Source: Schizochytrium sp. TIO01
Taxonomy: Eukaryota; Sar; Bigyra; Thraustochytrida; Thraustochytriidae
DNA: 64,000 nt
Assembly (NCBI GenBank): GCA_004764695.1
Contig: SMSO01000014.1
Span: forward strand, 2,803,148-2,867,147
Direction: 5' to 3'
The number at the start of each line of letters is the position of its first letter. Within the stretch, counting starts at the first letter, position 1. The notes beneath the pieces were generated by a model. The model did no database searches and had not been told where the DNA came from. It worked only from the letters and a program-made list of their open reading frames with translations. A program made the translations under genes and the position numbers. Below are positions 44,101 to 53,946 of the stretch, piece after piece.

Positions 44101-44867
44101 CTGGATCTGGTAAGACGTACACCATGGACGGTACAGAATCGGACCGTGGTGTTATCCACCGTACTTTTGAGACCTTATTCCAGACGGTTGAGGAACGCAA
44201 GGGTCTCGTAGAATATGCTGTTGAGATGTCAATGCTTGAAATTTACAATGAGACGATTCGTGATCTGTTTGCACCACCAGTGGACCCCAAACAACTTCCT
44301 CAGCACCAAGTGCGGAGGAAACTGGAAGTTCGCCAAGGCCAGCACGGTCTGCATGTCCCTGGCCTTGAGCAAGTTTCAATTGATAACCTCGAGCTTGTTG
44401 AACAGCTCATGAAGAAGGGCATTCAGAATCGCACTGTCGGTCAACACAATGTTAATCAGCATTCCAGTCGTTCACACCTTGTGGTAACAATAACTCTGGT
44501 CGCCAAGCACGAAACGCTTGTTACTCGATCTAAGCTAAATTTGATTGATCTTGCTGGGTCTGAGCGCCTTGATAAAACCAATGCATCTGGCGGAATGCTA
44601 ACTGAAGCAAAAGCCATCAACAAGTCTCTTTCGGCTCTTGGAAACGTTATTCAAGCGCTTGGCAACGAGAAGAAAGATCACGTACCTTTTCGTGATTCAA
44701 AGCTCACTTACTTACTACAAGATTCTCTTTGTGGTACTTCCAAGGTATTGATGTTTGTGAACGTCTCTCCCGTGGAATGGAATTCACAAGAAACTTTATG
44801 TTCACTTACATTTGCTCAACGATGCCGCCGCACTCAGCTGGGCCAAGCTGTAAAACAGAAACAGTGA
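41196..44867 (+). CDS. Kinesin-14 (C-terminal motor) with N-terminal CEP164-like WW module
   Basis: 1223 aa from ATG 41196; the frame upstream begins with TTG. Residues ~5-85 resemble the N-terminus of centriolar protein CEP164: a helical MDHALSLGMDPERD...FLWLAEEAL, then a WW domain (W48...W69, P72; YYYNRRTGQSSWENP) followed by EPYRRLFL. About 250-870 is a long coiled coil with disordered breaks. The motor (about 880-1220) starts with GNIRVYCRVRP after the kinesin-14 neck (RAIHNKLVDLQ), which indicates minus-end-directed family 14. It has P-loop AYGQTGSGKTYTMDG (about 965), switch I NQHSSRSH, switch II LIDLAGSE and the C-terminal LCSLTFAQRCR. Known kinesin-14s cross-link and slide microtubules. 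The WW module suggests targeting to a basal body or transition fibre; this is inference. Single exon. Confidence 0.93.
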   Translation: MDLDQAGEDVFRQAIMDHALSLGMDPERDAGFLWLAEEALTAELPDEWEPVESDGQQYYYNRRTGQSSWENPLDEPYRRLFLKLRNNPEIAREEKQRRSAARNWNGSNLGAGSISKSSAAAQGSQDIVYADRERKMAEELGLHPLDLGEDPPSAPGSTSSSGGVLTFQGSQADGYTSSRTSAMSQSNQPSIVNIIDHRAATMADGEVDMQYLAEFNDGNTNWFSANTMFSEVPDLIHEYNNGILASRAQATKSLEVQLEEERARVAALKRTLEEERTQSAKELQELREELDTERRNALDNFDSASHYNSASKGPRDFKEREAMAQQLEDMASAKRSVEHALSQVKQELNEEIASNLASRKQVVALEAELEQAKRQCDQAQADHKAAKQRAQEAERRLRDRSFANSPAKSRAGGFADNEDEDLESEIQRLRTELSQKSNECLEATEALEASKRQLNRAANERDVVQTALDKVKVELDLEFKTTARLRQDAQQAQDRADTLERELQISRHDLNTVLAKASPGKSTSPSSKSVTSNAEHAEVKSLRQEISTLQDKLSHEKSEALNTQERLYAAERRATRAENERDVLQKALTQVKAELQQEFTTSAGLRQEAQKLQDKVDSHEREIQSLRDELQDVQNASKKNDNVDDDATRKLEDLQNTIHKLRDSLRQKDSELDDTHANLLAAQEQAQSATRSRDRDAAEREVLENSARTAKEDLARESALAAQMRRELTAAQVKIEEMGKQAGDKEAHEQQLADMDMKLRRSKEKVRTLEQTLARCKDEMDTVIRAHDARTGAANEERVRDLEEQLRERDSQMQRQTEAVEQKAKKIASLEHEIEVIRSAETIDPMELERTKQELAAASERLAEEIRKRRAIHNKLVDLQGNIRVYCRVRPVLVHETKSGRADVVVRFPNEGEIKLLQSLSCRDQEDAFEFDQVFQPTAQQSQVFSQVEPLVQSALDGYNVCIFAYGQTGSGKTYTMDGTESDRGVIHRTFETLFQTVEERKGLVEYAVEMSMLEIYNETIRDLFAPPVDPKQLPQHQVRRKLEVRQGQHGLHVPGLEQVSIDNLELVEQLMKKGIQNRTVGQHNVNQHSSRSHLVVTITLVAKHETLVTRSKLNLIDLAGSERLDKTNASGGMLTEAKAINKSLSALGNVIQALGNEKKDHVPFRDSKLTYLLQDSLCGTSKVLMFVNVSPVEWNSQETLCSLTFAQRCRRTQLGQAVKQKQ

Positions 44868-45867
44868 AACAGTAACGCACCTCAGCATGCCTGTATTTTC
44901 TACAAAGAAAGAAATGGATATGGCGCAAGTACTGATTGTTGGCCGTGGAGGGTTAAGGAAAGAACCAACTCTTCAATATCAAAAAACTACAATCCTTAGC
45001 AGCTCTTCATGAATAAATCGTAATCTGTACTGCACCTCCCTTGCATTGTGCGCATGTATGTCTAATGAGCTGCTCTTATCGAACAATCATGTTGCTCGTT
45101 TCTGATACGTTTTCGTTCATGAGCAGATACAAATAGTTCATAGGTGTTAGATTATGGTGGTACGTAGTACCTAGGTAGGTTGTAGTAGGTAGATAAACCC
45201 ATACTATTCTTTTGTTTACCTTTTGTTGATTCCTTTATTTCTATTTTCAAACATTGGACCACAGTTATAGTATACGGTATGACGGTGACTCAATGGGATC
45301 CTTCACCCTCGGTTGGTATAGAGCATCATGAGATGAAACAAACTTCTTGGTTCTCATCGACTTTGAACGGAGTGGACTTATCCTGCTCCTTGTCCCCCCC
45401 CCCCTTGAACAGAACCAGACTCATTTGCTAGTTCATCGTTCGGAATGGTTATTTGCCATCTTGATTCTGTCTTCAAAGTATAGAACTTGAATTGCTCCTT
45501 TCTATCTTAAAAAATAATATATATTAAAAAAATAAAAAAATAAAAACTAGGATTTCCCTTTTTATAAAACGATCTTTCGCTGGTTATGACATCACTATCA
45601 GCTCTTAGTAGAAATATAAGACGAGAAATAAAGATCCATAAACTTGACAAGGAAATATTCGGGATCGTCATCCAGTCCGGAATCCAGCAGTTCCCAATCG
45701 CCAAAAGCCACAGGACAGATCTCCTTGGGGCTCTGGAGGTGCGTGGACCTGGCGCTGGTGAGAAAGTTTGCGATCAACTCGAGCTTGACTAAATCCCACG
45801 TCTTTAGGGAGGAAGGCTTAACTTGGGCAAGACTCGAGAAAAGGTTGGGTTGACCTTCAACTCAACA
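44868..45867. other. 1.0 kb spacer
   Basis: Kinesin 3' flank and promoter side of the first beta-lactamase-like gene. Contains ACCTAGGT (45169-45176) with an adjoining GTAGGTAG repeat, an A/T tract near 45510-45545, and a run of C (about 45397-45405). No gene. Confidence 0.5.
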
Positions 45868-47283
45868 ATGACTTCGTACTTTGAGGATAAAGATGCAAAG
45901 TGGTTTGCAGGCGCAGGTGCTGGAGTTGCATGCGCATTGATCTTGGGCCGAGCAGCCTTGAAAAAAGCCAAGAGGATTCATGACATGGAAATTGATGTCA
46001 ATACACTCAAGCCAGGATTTGAGAGCGTTCGCGATGTGTTCGAAGCGAACTATCGTGAGGGCCGTGAAGAAGGTTCGCAGCTTGCTGTCTACGTGAACGG
46101 CGAGCTTGTAGTAGATCTGAACGGAGGCCGCAATAAAGAGCGCAAGCTTGCAGCTGATGACCTCACCGTCATTTTCAGCTGCACAAAGGTGGTCGAGTCT
46201 TTGGCAATTGCTATGCTCGAAGATCGCGGGTTGATTGATTACGAGGCTCCCATAAGCAAATACTGGCCATCGCTAGGTCTCCATGCAAGCGTAACTGACC
46301 TCATGCGTCATGAAGGTGGTGTCCCAGTGTTTCAAAATCCACAAACGAAGGCCGAAGGACTGAAAACTTTTAGTGATCCTGATCTGACACAAAAGTATCT
46401 CGAGAACAACAAACCTGAGTGGATTCCAGAAAAGCCTACGAAGCGTCGTTTTTATCATGCTGTTACAAGAGGTATGTATGCCAGTGAAATTGTACGGCGT
46501 ACTGATGGACGGACGATCAAGGAGTTCATCGCTGAGGAAATCGTCAACAAGGACCCTTCAATCAAAGACTTTACTGTGGGTTGCCCTCCAGAAAAGCAAG
46601 ACAAGGTTGCACATCACTCGTTGACACAACCTCGCTGGTGGATTGTTCTTCGTTACTTTGCTTATTCGTTATTGCCTCGCTGGTTTCTGAGCCTATTCTA
46701 TGCTCCCCTTGATCAAATGATGCAAGCAGATATCAAGATTGCTGACAGTTTGCAAAAGAAGGGTTCAATCTATGTTCGCGCGCTTACGCTCTTTTCTGAT
46801 CTCCCCGCCAGTATATTGAACATTTGTAATGACCGCGATGTCCGAGCTCTCCCGCTCTCTTCAGTTACTGGAATTTCGAATGCTCGTTCCGTAGCGCGCA
46901 TTTTTAGTAACCTTGTCATGGGTGAATACCTCTCTGAGAAGGGTCTCAAGGCTGCTTTGGCGAATGACGTAAAACTCCATCCTCTGCATGTGGATGGGTA
47001 CATGCATCGCGCAATTACCATGTCAAATTGTGGTTGGGGCCTTGACCGTTACAAGCGATTTGAGTTCGACCGCATGCTGGGGCTCACAAAGGAGATCTTT
47101 GAGGCTCCAGGCTGGGTTGGCTGGGGTGGTGTCGGAGGCAGCGTTCTTGTCTTCAATCCAGAACTCAAAGCCTCATTCTCGTTTAACGTGAATGGACTTG
47201 ACTCCCAGAACTTCAAAGCCCGTGGCGTACGTCTTCTTCACGAGGTGAATAAGATCCTCACGAGCTCCAAATCTAAGAATTAA
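45868..47283 (+). CDS. Beta-lactamase-fold serine hydrolase, membrane-anchored (copy A)
   Basis: 471 aa from ATG 45868 (earlier codon in frame is TTG). A hydrophobic segment (about 12-31) near the N-terminus suggests a signal anchor. The catalytic SxxK motif of class C beta-lactamases and penicillin-binding-like enzymes is S104-C-T-K107 (IFSCTKVVESLAIAML). The second motif Tyr lies in YHAVTRGMYASEIVRR (Y196), where YxN is Y-H-A. A C-terminal glycine-rich GWGGVGGSVLVFNP resembles the third KTG/HxG box. Eukaryotic relatives (LACTB- and C. elegans LACT-type) are mostly of unknown substrate and include esterases and peptidases. A hydrophobic insert follows the catalytic core (about 265-295, RWWIVLRYFAYSLLPRWFLSLFY). 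Closely related to the next gene in tandem, 1.06 kb downstream. Confidence 0.9.
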   Translation: MTSYFEDKDAKWFAGAGAGVACALILGRAALKKAKRIHDMEIDVNTLKPGFESVRDVFEANYREGREEGSQLAVYVNGELVVDLNGGRNKERKLAADDLTVIFSCTKVVESLAIAMLEDRGLIDYEAPISKYWPSLGLHASVTDLMRHEGGVPVFQNPQTKAEGLKTFSDPDLTQKYLENNKPEWIPEKPTKRRFYHAVTRGMYASEIVRRTDGRTIKEFIAEEIVNKDPSIKDFTVGCPPEKQDKVAHHSLTQPRWWIVLRYFAYSLLPRWFLSLFYAPLDQMMQADIKIADSLQKKGSIYVRALTLFSDLPASILNICNDRDVRALPLSSVTGISNARSVARIFSNLVMGEYLSEKGLKAALANDVKLHPLHVDGYMHRAITMSNCGWGLDRYKRFEFDRMLGLTKEIFEAPGWVGWGGVGGSVLVFNPELKASFSFNVNGLDSQNFKARGVRLLHEVNKILTSSKSKN

Positions 47284-48346
47284 AACTTCCATGGATGTTC
47301 TCAACTGTCTCAAGCATCCATCGTCTCTAAGATGATTTGACTGCGATTAATTTTCAGTGATGGTTCATTCGGCTTGTGTCTCGAGTCTACCTACTACTAC
47401 GTGCTGGTGCAAATGTGGCGCGTATACATATTTCACGGTTTTAAAAGCTAAAACACAGTTAAACGAAAATTGTGCCCAAAATAATCCAATATTATAGCAA
47501 CTTTTTTCGTATTTGGTTTCGCTTGGGCATTAGAATTGACAGACTCTCAAGGTAGTAGGTAGGTGGGTAGGTGGGTAGGTTGCTTGTTTACTGGCTGATT
47601 ATAATGAGTGACTGTTCCGGCTTCAGTTTGCAACCGAGCTAAAAAAATTTGAGGTCAAGTCAGGCCAATAAGTGTGGGTTCATCACCAAGTATTTAATCG
47701 AAAAAAAATTACTACTGCTTGGCATGATCACGCCCAGCTTTTGGAGGACCTTTACACTCTTACTAAATCTTCTGCGCTGACCAGGAACTAGGCAAATCAC
47801 AGGAACCAGGCGAGTCGCATTCCCCCCGCTACCAAGTATCGATGCAAGGTGCTTGGTTGGCTCTTGATCAAGCACATACTTTCTAATCTGCCAACGGATG
47901 TGAACTACAACCTCTCAGCATGGAATACAGCTCCTTAAATTTAGTGATGGTAGTATTTTTTTCATGAATGACTGCTTCATCTTTTTTTTCTTTATAAATA
48001 AAAATAATGACTTATATAAAACATGCTGGTAGGGGTGTGTGGTGCCCAAAAGAGCTGAGCATCTGACATTTCCCCCAAGTTTCAGGATCAAAGTTATCTT
48101 ACCGTGACGTCAAACACAGCAATGCTAAGTTCTTGAAGATATTAGCTTGCAGCTTAGCACACCAGAAATTGGGAAGGTAATGAACAATCTAGCAACATGA
48201 ATATTTACCAGACCAAGTGTATATGTTATGTACTTGGACAAGAAATCTGTGTTTGTGATTGTGAAATATGACATGTTGAAGTAGAGCTCGAACACTTGTT
48301 GATGTTGAGGTTGCGTAGACAAAATCTGGGCTGCTAACGTTGCACA
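47284..48346. other. 1.06 kb spacer between tandem paralogues
   Basis: No gene. Contains CTACCTACTAC near 47389 and a GTAG/GGTAGGTG minisatellite at about 47552-47580. Confidence 0.5.
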
Positions 48347-49759
48347 ATGCCCTCAAGGAGCATTTTGCCCACTTGGGCATGGCTAGCTGGTGCATCGGCT
48401 GTCTTTGGTGCTGTTGCACTAGTAGGGCACGAAAAGTTTAAAACAGATGCTAGAACCCGCATTATCGTGCGAGAAACTAAAGTTGGTGAGGGCTTTGAGC
48501 CTGTTGCAAAAGCCTTCCAAGCCAACTTTGAAGAGGGTCGTGAGGCTGGTGCACAACTCGTTTGCTATGTCCAAGGAAAGAAGGTCATTGACCTGTCAGG
48601 TGGAGCTGACGAGCAAAAACAGCTCTTGCCCGAATCACTTGTCGTGATCTTCAGTTGCACAAAGGTCATTGAGTCACTCGTAATTGCGATGCTCCAGGAC
48701 CGCAACAAGCTACAATATGATGACTCGATCTCTAAGTATTGGCCCTCTTTACAAACCACCACTGCTACCATTGCAGATCTCATGAAACATCAATCTGGAC
48801 TGAGTTCTCTACGGGTACCTCCCACTCGGGAGGAAGGCCTTGAAATCTTGTCGGATCCAGACAAGACATGCGCCTTCTTGGAGGTAAATCAAAGTGAGTG
48901 GTCAGTTGATGAAAAGCCTCGTAGGCAACTCTACCATGCCCTTACTCGTGGCATGTACGCGAGTGAGATTGTACGCCGTGTTGACGGACGCACCATGTCA
49001 CAGTTTGTGCGAGAAGAAATCGTAGCCGGGGACCCAGAAATCGAATTTCACATCGGCTGCCCTGAAGAACTTCAACATCGTGTTGCAGAGCACTACATGG
49101 TTCAGTCTAAAATCTTTGTTGTGCTTCGAGTTTTGGCGTACTCTTTGATTCCCGCTTGGCTCCTGGCACATGTGTATGAACCATTAGATCAGCTCCAACC
49201 GTTTGAACTGGAAATTGTGCGCTCGTTCATCCGCAAGCGAGAGAACTTGCGTGCCATGACACTTCTGGGAGGCAGTGTACCTTCAACAACTGCAATGGCT
49301 AATGACCGCGACATTAGAGCTTTGCCTTTGTCTTCTGCTACAGGAATTAGCAATGCTCGTTCTCTAGCACGTCTCCTAAGTAATCTTGTAATGGGTGACT
49401 ATCTCTCTGCTGAAGGCATGGAAGCTGCAACCAAGGTGGATGACGTAAATCAGCCCGCGATCAAAGATGAGCTTCTCTGTCGCACCCTGAAGATCTCTGA
49501 TTGTGGCTTTGGTCTTGATCGTTTTGAACATTTCGAGACACACAGTGTCAATGGTGCCCCGACCCAGATTTGGGGAGCCCCAAACTGGTATGGCTGGGCT
49601 GGGGCTGGTGGGAGTGTACTTGTGTTTAACCCCGAGCTCAAAGCTTCATTTGCCTACACCGTGAATGGATTCGATGCGCAACAATTTAAAGCTCGCGGGG
49701 TACGTCTTCTTACTGCATTTCACAAATCTCTTGTCCAGTACAGCAATGAAAGAAGATGA
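48347..49759 (+). CDS. Beta-lactamase-fold serine hydrolase, membrane-anchored (copy B)
   Basis: 470 aa, ATG start. Same architecture as the upstream copy: N-terminal hydrophobic anchor (about 8-27), SxxK at S103-C-T-K106 (IFSCTKVIESLVIAML), Tyr motif Y196 in YHALTRGMYASEIVRR, shared NDRDIRALPLSSATGISNARS and GGSVLVFNPELKASF. Identity with copy A looks around half by eye; many core blocks are identical while the N-terminal anchor and linkers differ. This points to tandem duplication in an ancestor, not a very recent one. Enzymatic activity and substrate are unknown. Both copies retain the catalytic Ser, Lys and Tyr. Confidence 0.9.
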   Translation: MPSRSILPTWAWLAGASAVFGAVALVGHEKFKTDARTRIIVRETKVGEGFEPVAKAFQANFEEGREAGAQLVCYVQGKKVIDLSGGADEQKQLLPESLVVIFSCTKVIESLVIAMLQDRNKLQYDDSISKYWPSLQTTTATIADLMKHQSGLSSLRVPPTREEGLEILSDPDKTCAFLEVNQSEWSVDEKPRRQLYHALTRGMYASEIVRRVDGRTMSQFVREEIVAGDPEIEFHIGCPEELQHRVAEHYMVQSKIFVVLRVLAYSLIPAWLLAHVYEPLDQLQPFELEIVRSFIRKRENLRAMTLLGGSVPSTTAMANDRDIRALPLSSATGISNARSLARLLSNLVMGDYLSAEGMEAATKVDDVNQPAIKDELLCRTLKISDCGFGLDRFEHFETHSVNGAPTQIWGAPNWYGWAGAGGSVLVFNPELKASFAYTVNGFDAQQFKARGVRLLTAFHKSLVQYSNERR

Positions 49760-50184
49760 AAAACTTGTGATTTGCTGTTTATGATTCTTTGATGTCTTTG
49801 TTTTAATCCGGGTACCCCCCCTCGCTCCACACATTGCTTATGTAGTTTTTGGATTTTAAATTTGTCTATCTTTTGTTTACAACTATTGGCTGCTTATTTA
49901 TTAAGAAAAGGTTTTGATTGCGATATACTATTATTACTTTCACATTGAGCATAAATCAAAAGTTGAAATCATACATTACCTTAAAGAATCATGAAGTACA
50001 GCGCACTTTAAAAAGTTCAAATGGTTTAAAATTTATACCTAAGGCACAACGGAGGAAAATTAAAACGCTCGTCCACAGAGCAAAACTCACTTTTTTGGTC
50101 AGAACATGCAATGAAGCAGGTCTAGAATGAAAGTCAATAAGCGCCATGAGGAACGGAGGTCTACAAGAAAAGGGCTAACAAAGT
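49760..50184. other. 0.43 kb convergent spacer
   Basis: 3' flanks of copy B and of the coiled-coil gene; AT-rich, no gene. Confidence 0.5.
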
Positions 50185-52467
50185 CTAACGCGAACTATGC
50201 TTTTGAAGCCTTTGACTTGCAGCAAGCTGTTTCTCGAGTCGCTCACGCACAATATCCCGAGCTCGAGTACCTGTCGTGCAAGAGTGGCGGCTCGATTCTT
50301 TTAACACACGTGGCTTAACTGTCTTCTTTTTGGGTCTAGGGCCTGTCGAAGACATAGAGGCGGCTGCTTTAGTACTTTTCTTCTTCAATCGACTTGACCT
50401 TTCTAGCTCAGTTAGTACACTACGTTGTTGTAACTCGCTCTTCTCCAATTTGGTACGGCGATGTCGTGCAGCACTCAACCTAGAAAGATGTCGACTGGGC
50501 ACCTCGTCTTCCCAGCCTTGCATATTCACATAAATTTGTGAAGAGGAAGGCATTGAAGCCTGACTTCCTTCCTCTGACCCTGTGTCATCCTGGCCTCTAT
50601 CACCCTCAGTCAACTCATCGTTTTCTCCAACCGTCTCATCGATACCATCAAGTTCATGAAGGATCAGCTGGCTTCCATACTGCGAGATTTTCTGCTTTTG
50701 CTGAAAAAGTTGTTGTTGCTGCTGCTGTTGCTGGGCCTGTTGTTCCTGCTGAAATGTAATTAGTTGCTGCTGCTGCTCCTTGCCAAGTTCTAGAGCGGAT
50801 TTTGCTTGTTTTTCAACATTAATCAGCCTGTGATCAATGTCTTGAAGGTTTTGATCAAGTTTTAATTGAAGCGTGGAGCAACGCTCAGTAGCCGCTCGAA
50901 CTCGGCCCTCCAGTGCACTTATCGAAGAGGTGCCGCTCAACCCATAAGCAGCAGCCCCAGGAATACCAGGTTTTCCACCGAGAGCTTCGCTTGCTCCACG
51001 GCTTCTAAGCTGATCTAGACCTAGTAAAGCGTTCTCAATTTGCGGCTTGAGATCCCCAGCTAGTTTTTCAAGAGCTTCTCCAACCTGATCCTGAGTTGGC
51101 AACCCACGCACTGTCTCAAGAACCCTATCCAGGTCGGCCCTCAAGTGACCGATCTTTGCCGTACTCACCGCCTGAGCTTTTCGCTGCAATGGACCGCTCG
51201 AAGAAGGTGTCTTTTTCGTTTTTTCCAGCGCTTGGAGACGTTCTGTGAGAATCTCTATGGCCCGATCCATATCCTCTTTATTTGCCTTGCGGTGTATGGC
51301 GTTTGCCACTGATAGTTTGTTCGCTTTCTCAGCAGCAAGACTCCTCAATTCATCCTTGGCCACTCCCAAGCTCACGCGAGTCTCCAGCGTAGCCATAAGC
51401 TGTTGCATGTTTGCTTGCAGCGCTGCCAGTTTCTCTACTTGACGTACTAAGTTATTAAACTCGCGTGTTGCCGTGGTTCCTACTCTACCTCGCTGCGTAG
51501 TATTCTCGTCACTATCATTGGCGTCCGCCTCTGAGCGTTGTCCCTTAGCTCGTGCTTTGAGTCTCTGCACAGATTCTTCAATCTTTGATAGTCTATCTTC
51601 CAAACCTTTTCCCCGACTCCTGGCATCTTTGCCTGGAATGCCGCGGTCCTGGGTATACATTTGTAGCTGGTTTTCATCATAGTTCTGATTTTGGATCCGA
51701 GACTGGCCGCCGCTAGATACAGCTTTCACGGCCTCCTGGAGTTGCATTTGAAGGCCGTCTCTGTGGGCCTCTGCAGCACCGCGAACTTCGTCCCATCTGG
51801 TCTCATTTTGAGACCGTAAGGCGTTTTCTGCACGATCTACAGCTCGTTCAAGGTCGGTTTTAACAGCATTGAGATCAGACTTATTCGCCTTTGTGAGTAG
51901 GCAGCTTGTAAGGTATGCACCATCAGCCTTGAGGTCGATGTCTCGCCGCGCCTGTGCCACGCGTTCACCAATTAACTCAAGACCTGCCGCCTGCTTCGCA
52001 GCGAGTCCGCGCAGTTGTTCCTCAACCCAGTCCTGGCGAGCGGCGAGTCCTGCGGTGGCCGAGAGCGATGCTACAGTCGCTTTAAGTTCATCAATTTCTG
52101 CCCGCTGAGCCTTTGACGCCTGTGCCAAAGAGAAGATTTTGCGCCTTACCACCGCAGATATGTTTTTCCACGCGTTTCGTCCATGGAAGAGGTCGGAGAG
52201 CTCGCTTTCCGAGATCTCTCTTGTCTTAATCGCCACTGACGGAGAAGTTTTTGTTATTGAAGTATTGCCTGTGGTGGGGTTTGCCTTCTTCAAGCTAGAT
52301 TTTTGCAGACTTCCCTTTGTCCCTCTGTCAGCTCGCTTGTCCATTCCCGAAGTATTGAAAAATGGAGGCATGGGCTCTTCAAAGGCAAGGTGGGACTCCA
52401 GCTCGGCCATGGCGGCTGTCAGCTCATCCTCGGGGTCTCCGGCGCCATCACCCTGGTCGCGAGTCAT
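50185..52467 (-). CDS. Long coiled-coil protein with poly-Gln, unknown function
   Basis: 760 aa, ATG start. N-terminal acidic region, then LSDLFHGRNAWKNISAVVRRKIFSLA-type helices. A series of coiled-coil segments follows with a recurring K-A-N-K-x-D pattern (for example LTKANKSDLNAV and RKANKEDMDRAI), a Gly-rich break around GKPGIPGAAAYG, further coiled coil, a glutamine run (about 555-590), an acidic stretch and a basic C-terminal tail. Such proteins are often cytoskeletal or centriolar, and the location next to ciliary candidates is suggestive only. No orthologue is recognised. The Lys/Arg-rich tail (KKKSTKAAA, RPKKKTVKPR) could be a nuclear signal. Confidence 0.82.
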   Translation of the reverse strand: MTRDQGDGAGDPEDELTAAMAELESHLAFEEPMPPFFNTSGMDKRADRGTKGSLQKSSLKKANPTTGNTSITKTSPSVAIKTREISESELSDLFHGRNAWKNISAVVRRKIFSLAQASKAQRAEIDELKATVASLSATAGLAARQDWVEEQLRGLAAKQAAGLELIGERVAQARRDIDLKADGAYLTSCLLTKANKSDLNAVKTDLERAVDRAENALRSQNETRWDEVRGAAEAHRDGLQMQLQEAVKAVSSGGQSRIQNQNYDENQLQMYTQDRGIPGKDARSRGKGLEDRLSKIEESVQRLKARAKGQRSEADANDSDENTTQRGRVGTTATREFNNLVRQVEKLAALQANMQQLMATLETRVSLGVAKDELRSLAAEKANKLSVANAIHRKANKEDMDRAIEILTERLQALEKTKKTPSSSGPLQRKAQAVSTAKIGHLRADLDRVLETVRGLPTQDQVGEALEKLAGDLKPQIENALLGLDQLRSRGASEALGGKPGIPGAAAYGLSGTSSISALEGRVRAATERCSTLQLKLDQNLQDIDHRLINVEKQAKSALELGKEQQQQLITFQQEQQAQQQQQQQQLFQQKQKISQYGSQLILHELDGIDETVGENDELTEGDRGQDDTGSEEGSQASMPSSSQIYVNMQGWEDEVPSRHLSRLSAARHRRTKLEKSELQQRSVLTELERSSRLKKKSTKAAASMSSTGPRPKKKTVKPRVLKESSRHSCTTGTRARDIVRERLEKQLAASQRLQKHSSR

Positions 52468-53946
52468 CGACCCTGCTTCCGTTGCTTATGTTGCTAACTT
52501 TGATCCTAATACCTGGTATCGGCGATCCTGCTGCCGCACCTAGGCACCCAAAGTCCAGGCAACCAGCCTTGACCGGGCGCCTGCGGCGGTTAGGTTGGGT
52601 GATTGAATAAACAATTAGTGAGTCATGAAACTTTGAGTCTTTACCTATAATAGGAAGCAGAATTAAAAGCTACCTACATGGTTGATTTCTTCCTTAGAAA
52701 TTATCATTATCCTATAAAATTTGCAAAACTTGCATCTCTCACAGTGACAAAGAGGGGCTAAAGCCCGATCGCAGGTTAGTTAAAAAACCAAACTCGCGAC
52801 TCAAAGACAATTGTTAAATCGTGTCCTTGGATAGATAGGTAGTGCAAAAGGATGCCTCTGGCGGCGTGGATATCACAATCGACTACGTGTTCGCATTTTT
52901 TAGGGGCATTTGAAAACCTTGGATGCTCCGAGCTTCTCGTGGATGGTATTAGATTCATTGCGCGGTTTTGATGTGCAATCATCTCAGAAAATAAACAGTT
53001 CACACCGCTGCCAAGGGTTGGCAATCCCGGCTTTGTGAATGAGCGCTTGGTAGAAGCCAACGAACGACACATCATTCTATCGGTCTTGATGTTGGTCCAT
53101 CTTGTTGACTTGTGGAGTTTCCAAATCTAGGCACTTCGATAGGTTTTACAGAGCCAAAGTGCAGGCCTGTTGAACCTGACTCCTCTACCGATGTCTTTGT
53201 AGACGGTGGAGGCCTCTGGATAGTCACGCTGGGTAGGCACCAATCTGGCATTTGTAGAACTCTTTTTGCCTTGCGGAGGACACTATGGCGTAGATAATAA
53301 GCTGCGGTCAGTGCTGCGTTGCTCGTGGCAGCCGGAACAAACCGCAGCCAAAGGTGCGCTCAATGTCTTCACTTGCGTGCATGCGATTGCCTCCAGAAGA
53401 GCCCCCGAAGGGATCTTGCTGAGATGCCAAACCTCCGGTTGAAGTACTTGGATCGTTTTAATTGAAGGTTTGCTCTGTTAGGAGCTTGGTGGTTCCTTGG
53501 CCATGCCATATTCTTACCTAACCTCAACTTCTCAAAACAAAGACCTATAACTAATAAAATATATCATTCACATGGAGTAGTCACTAGTACCATTTGAAGG
53601 GAATTCAAAATTCGTTGGAGAATATCATACGAAAAAAAAAACATGCCATCGTGGTTATGTGCGTTTGCTCTCTAGAGCTCGTTCGTTTTTGAAGGCCGAG
53701 ACCACTCGACAGCGAAAGCGAGGGCATGGTAAGCGTGATACACCTTAGGCACGAGCACAGGCACTCTCAAGCATGCTGTGCAGCGTGCGATGTGTGGTTT
53801 GTGATGTGTGATTTGGCATTTGGCATCTTTCAATTCTTCTTTGGAGTTTGAATAAAAAATCTTCCGTTTTTGAATTTGAATTTCAAAAAAAAAAGTTTGC
53901 CAACTTTGTTGAAGTTGGGATCCCTTGCGCACAAATCGTCAAACCC
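52468..53946. other. 1.5 kb divergent spacer
   Basis: Between the coiled-coil gene (minus) and the WD-like gene (plus). A 99-codon minus-strand frame (52776-53075) has an ATG but no family or composition support. I see no clear regulatory motif. Confidence 0.5.

Noticed and set aside
52776-53075. 99-codon minus-strand frame with ATG
   Set aside because: No domain or composition support; could be a chance frame in a divergent spacer.
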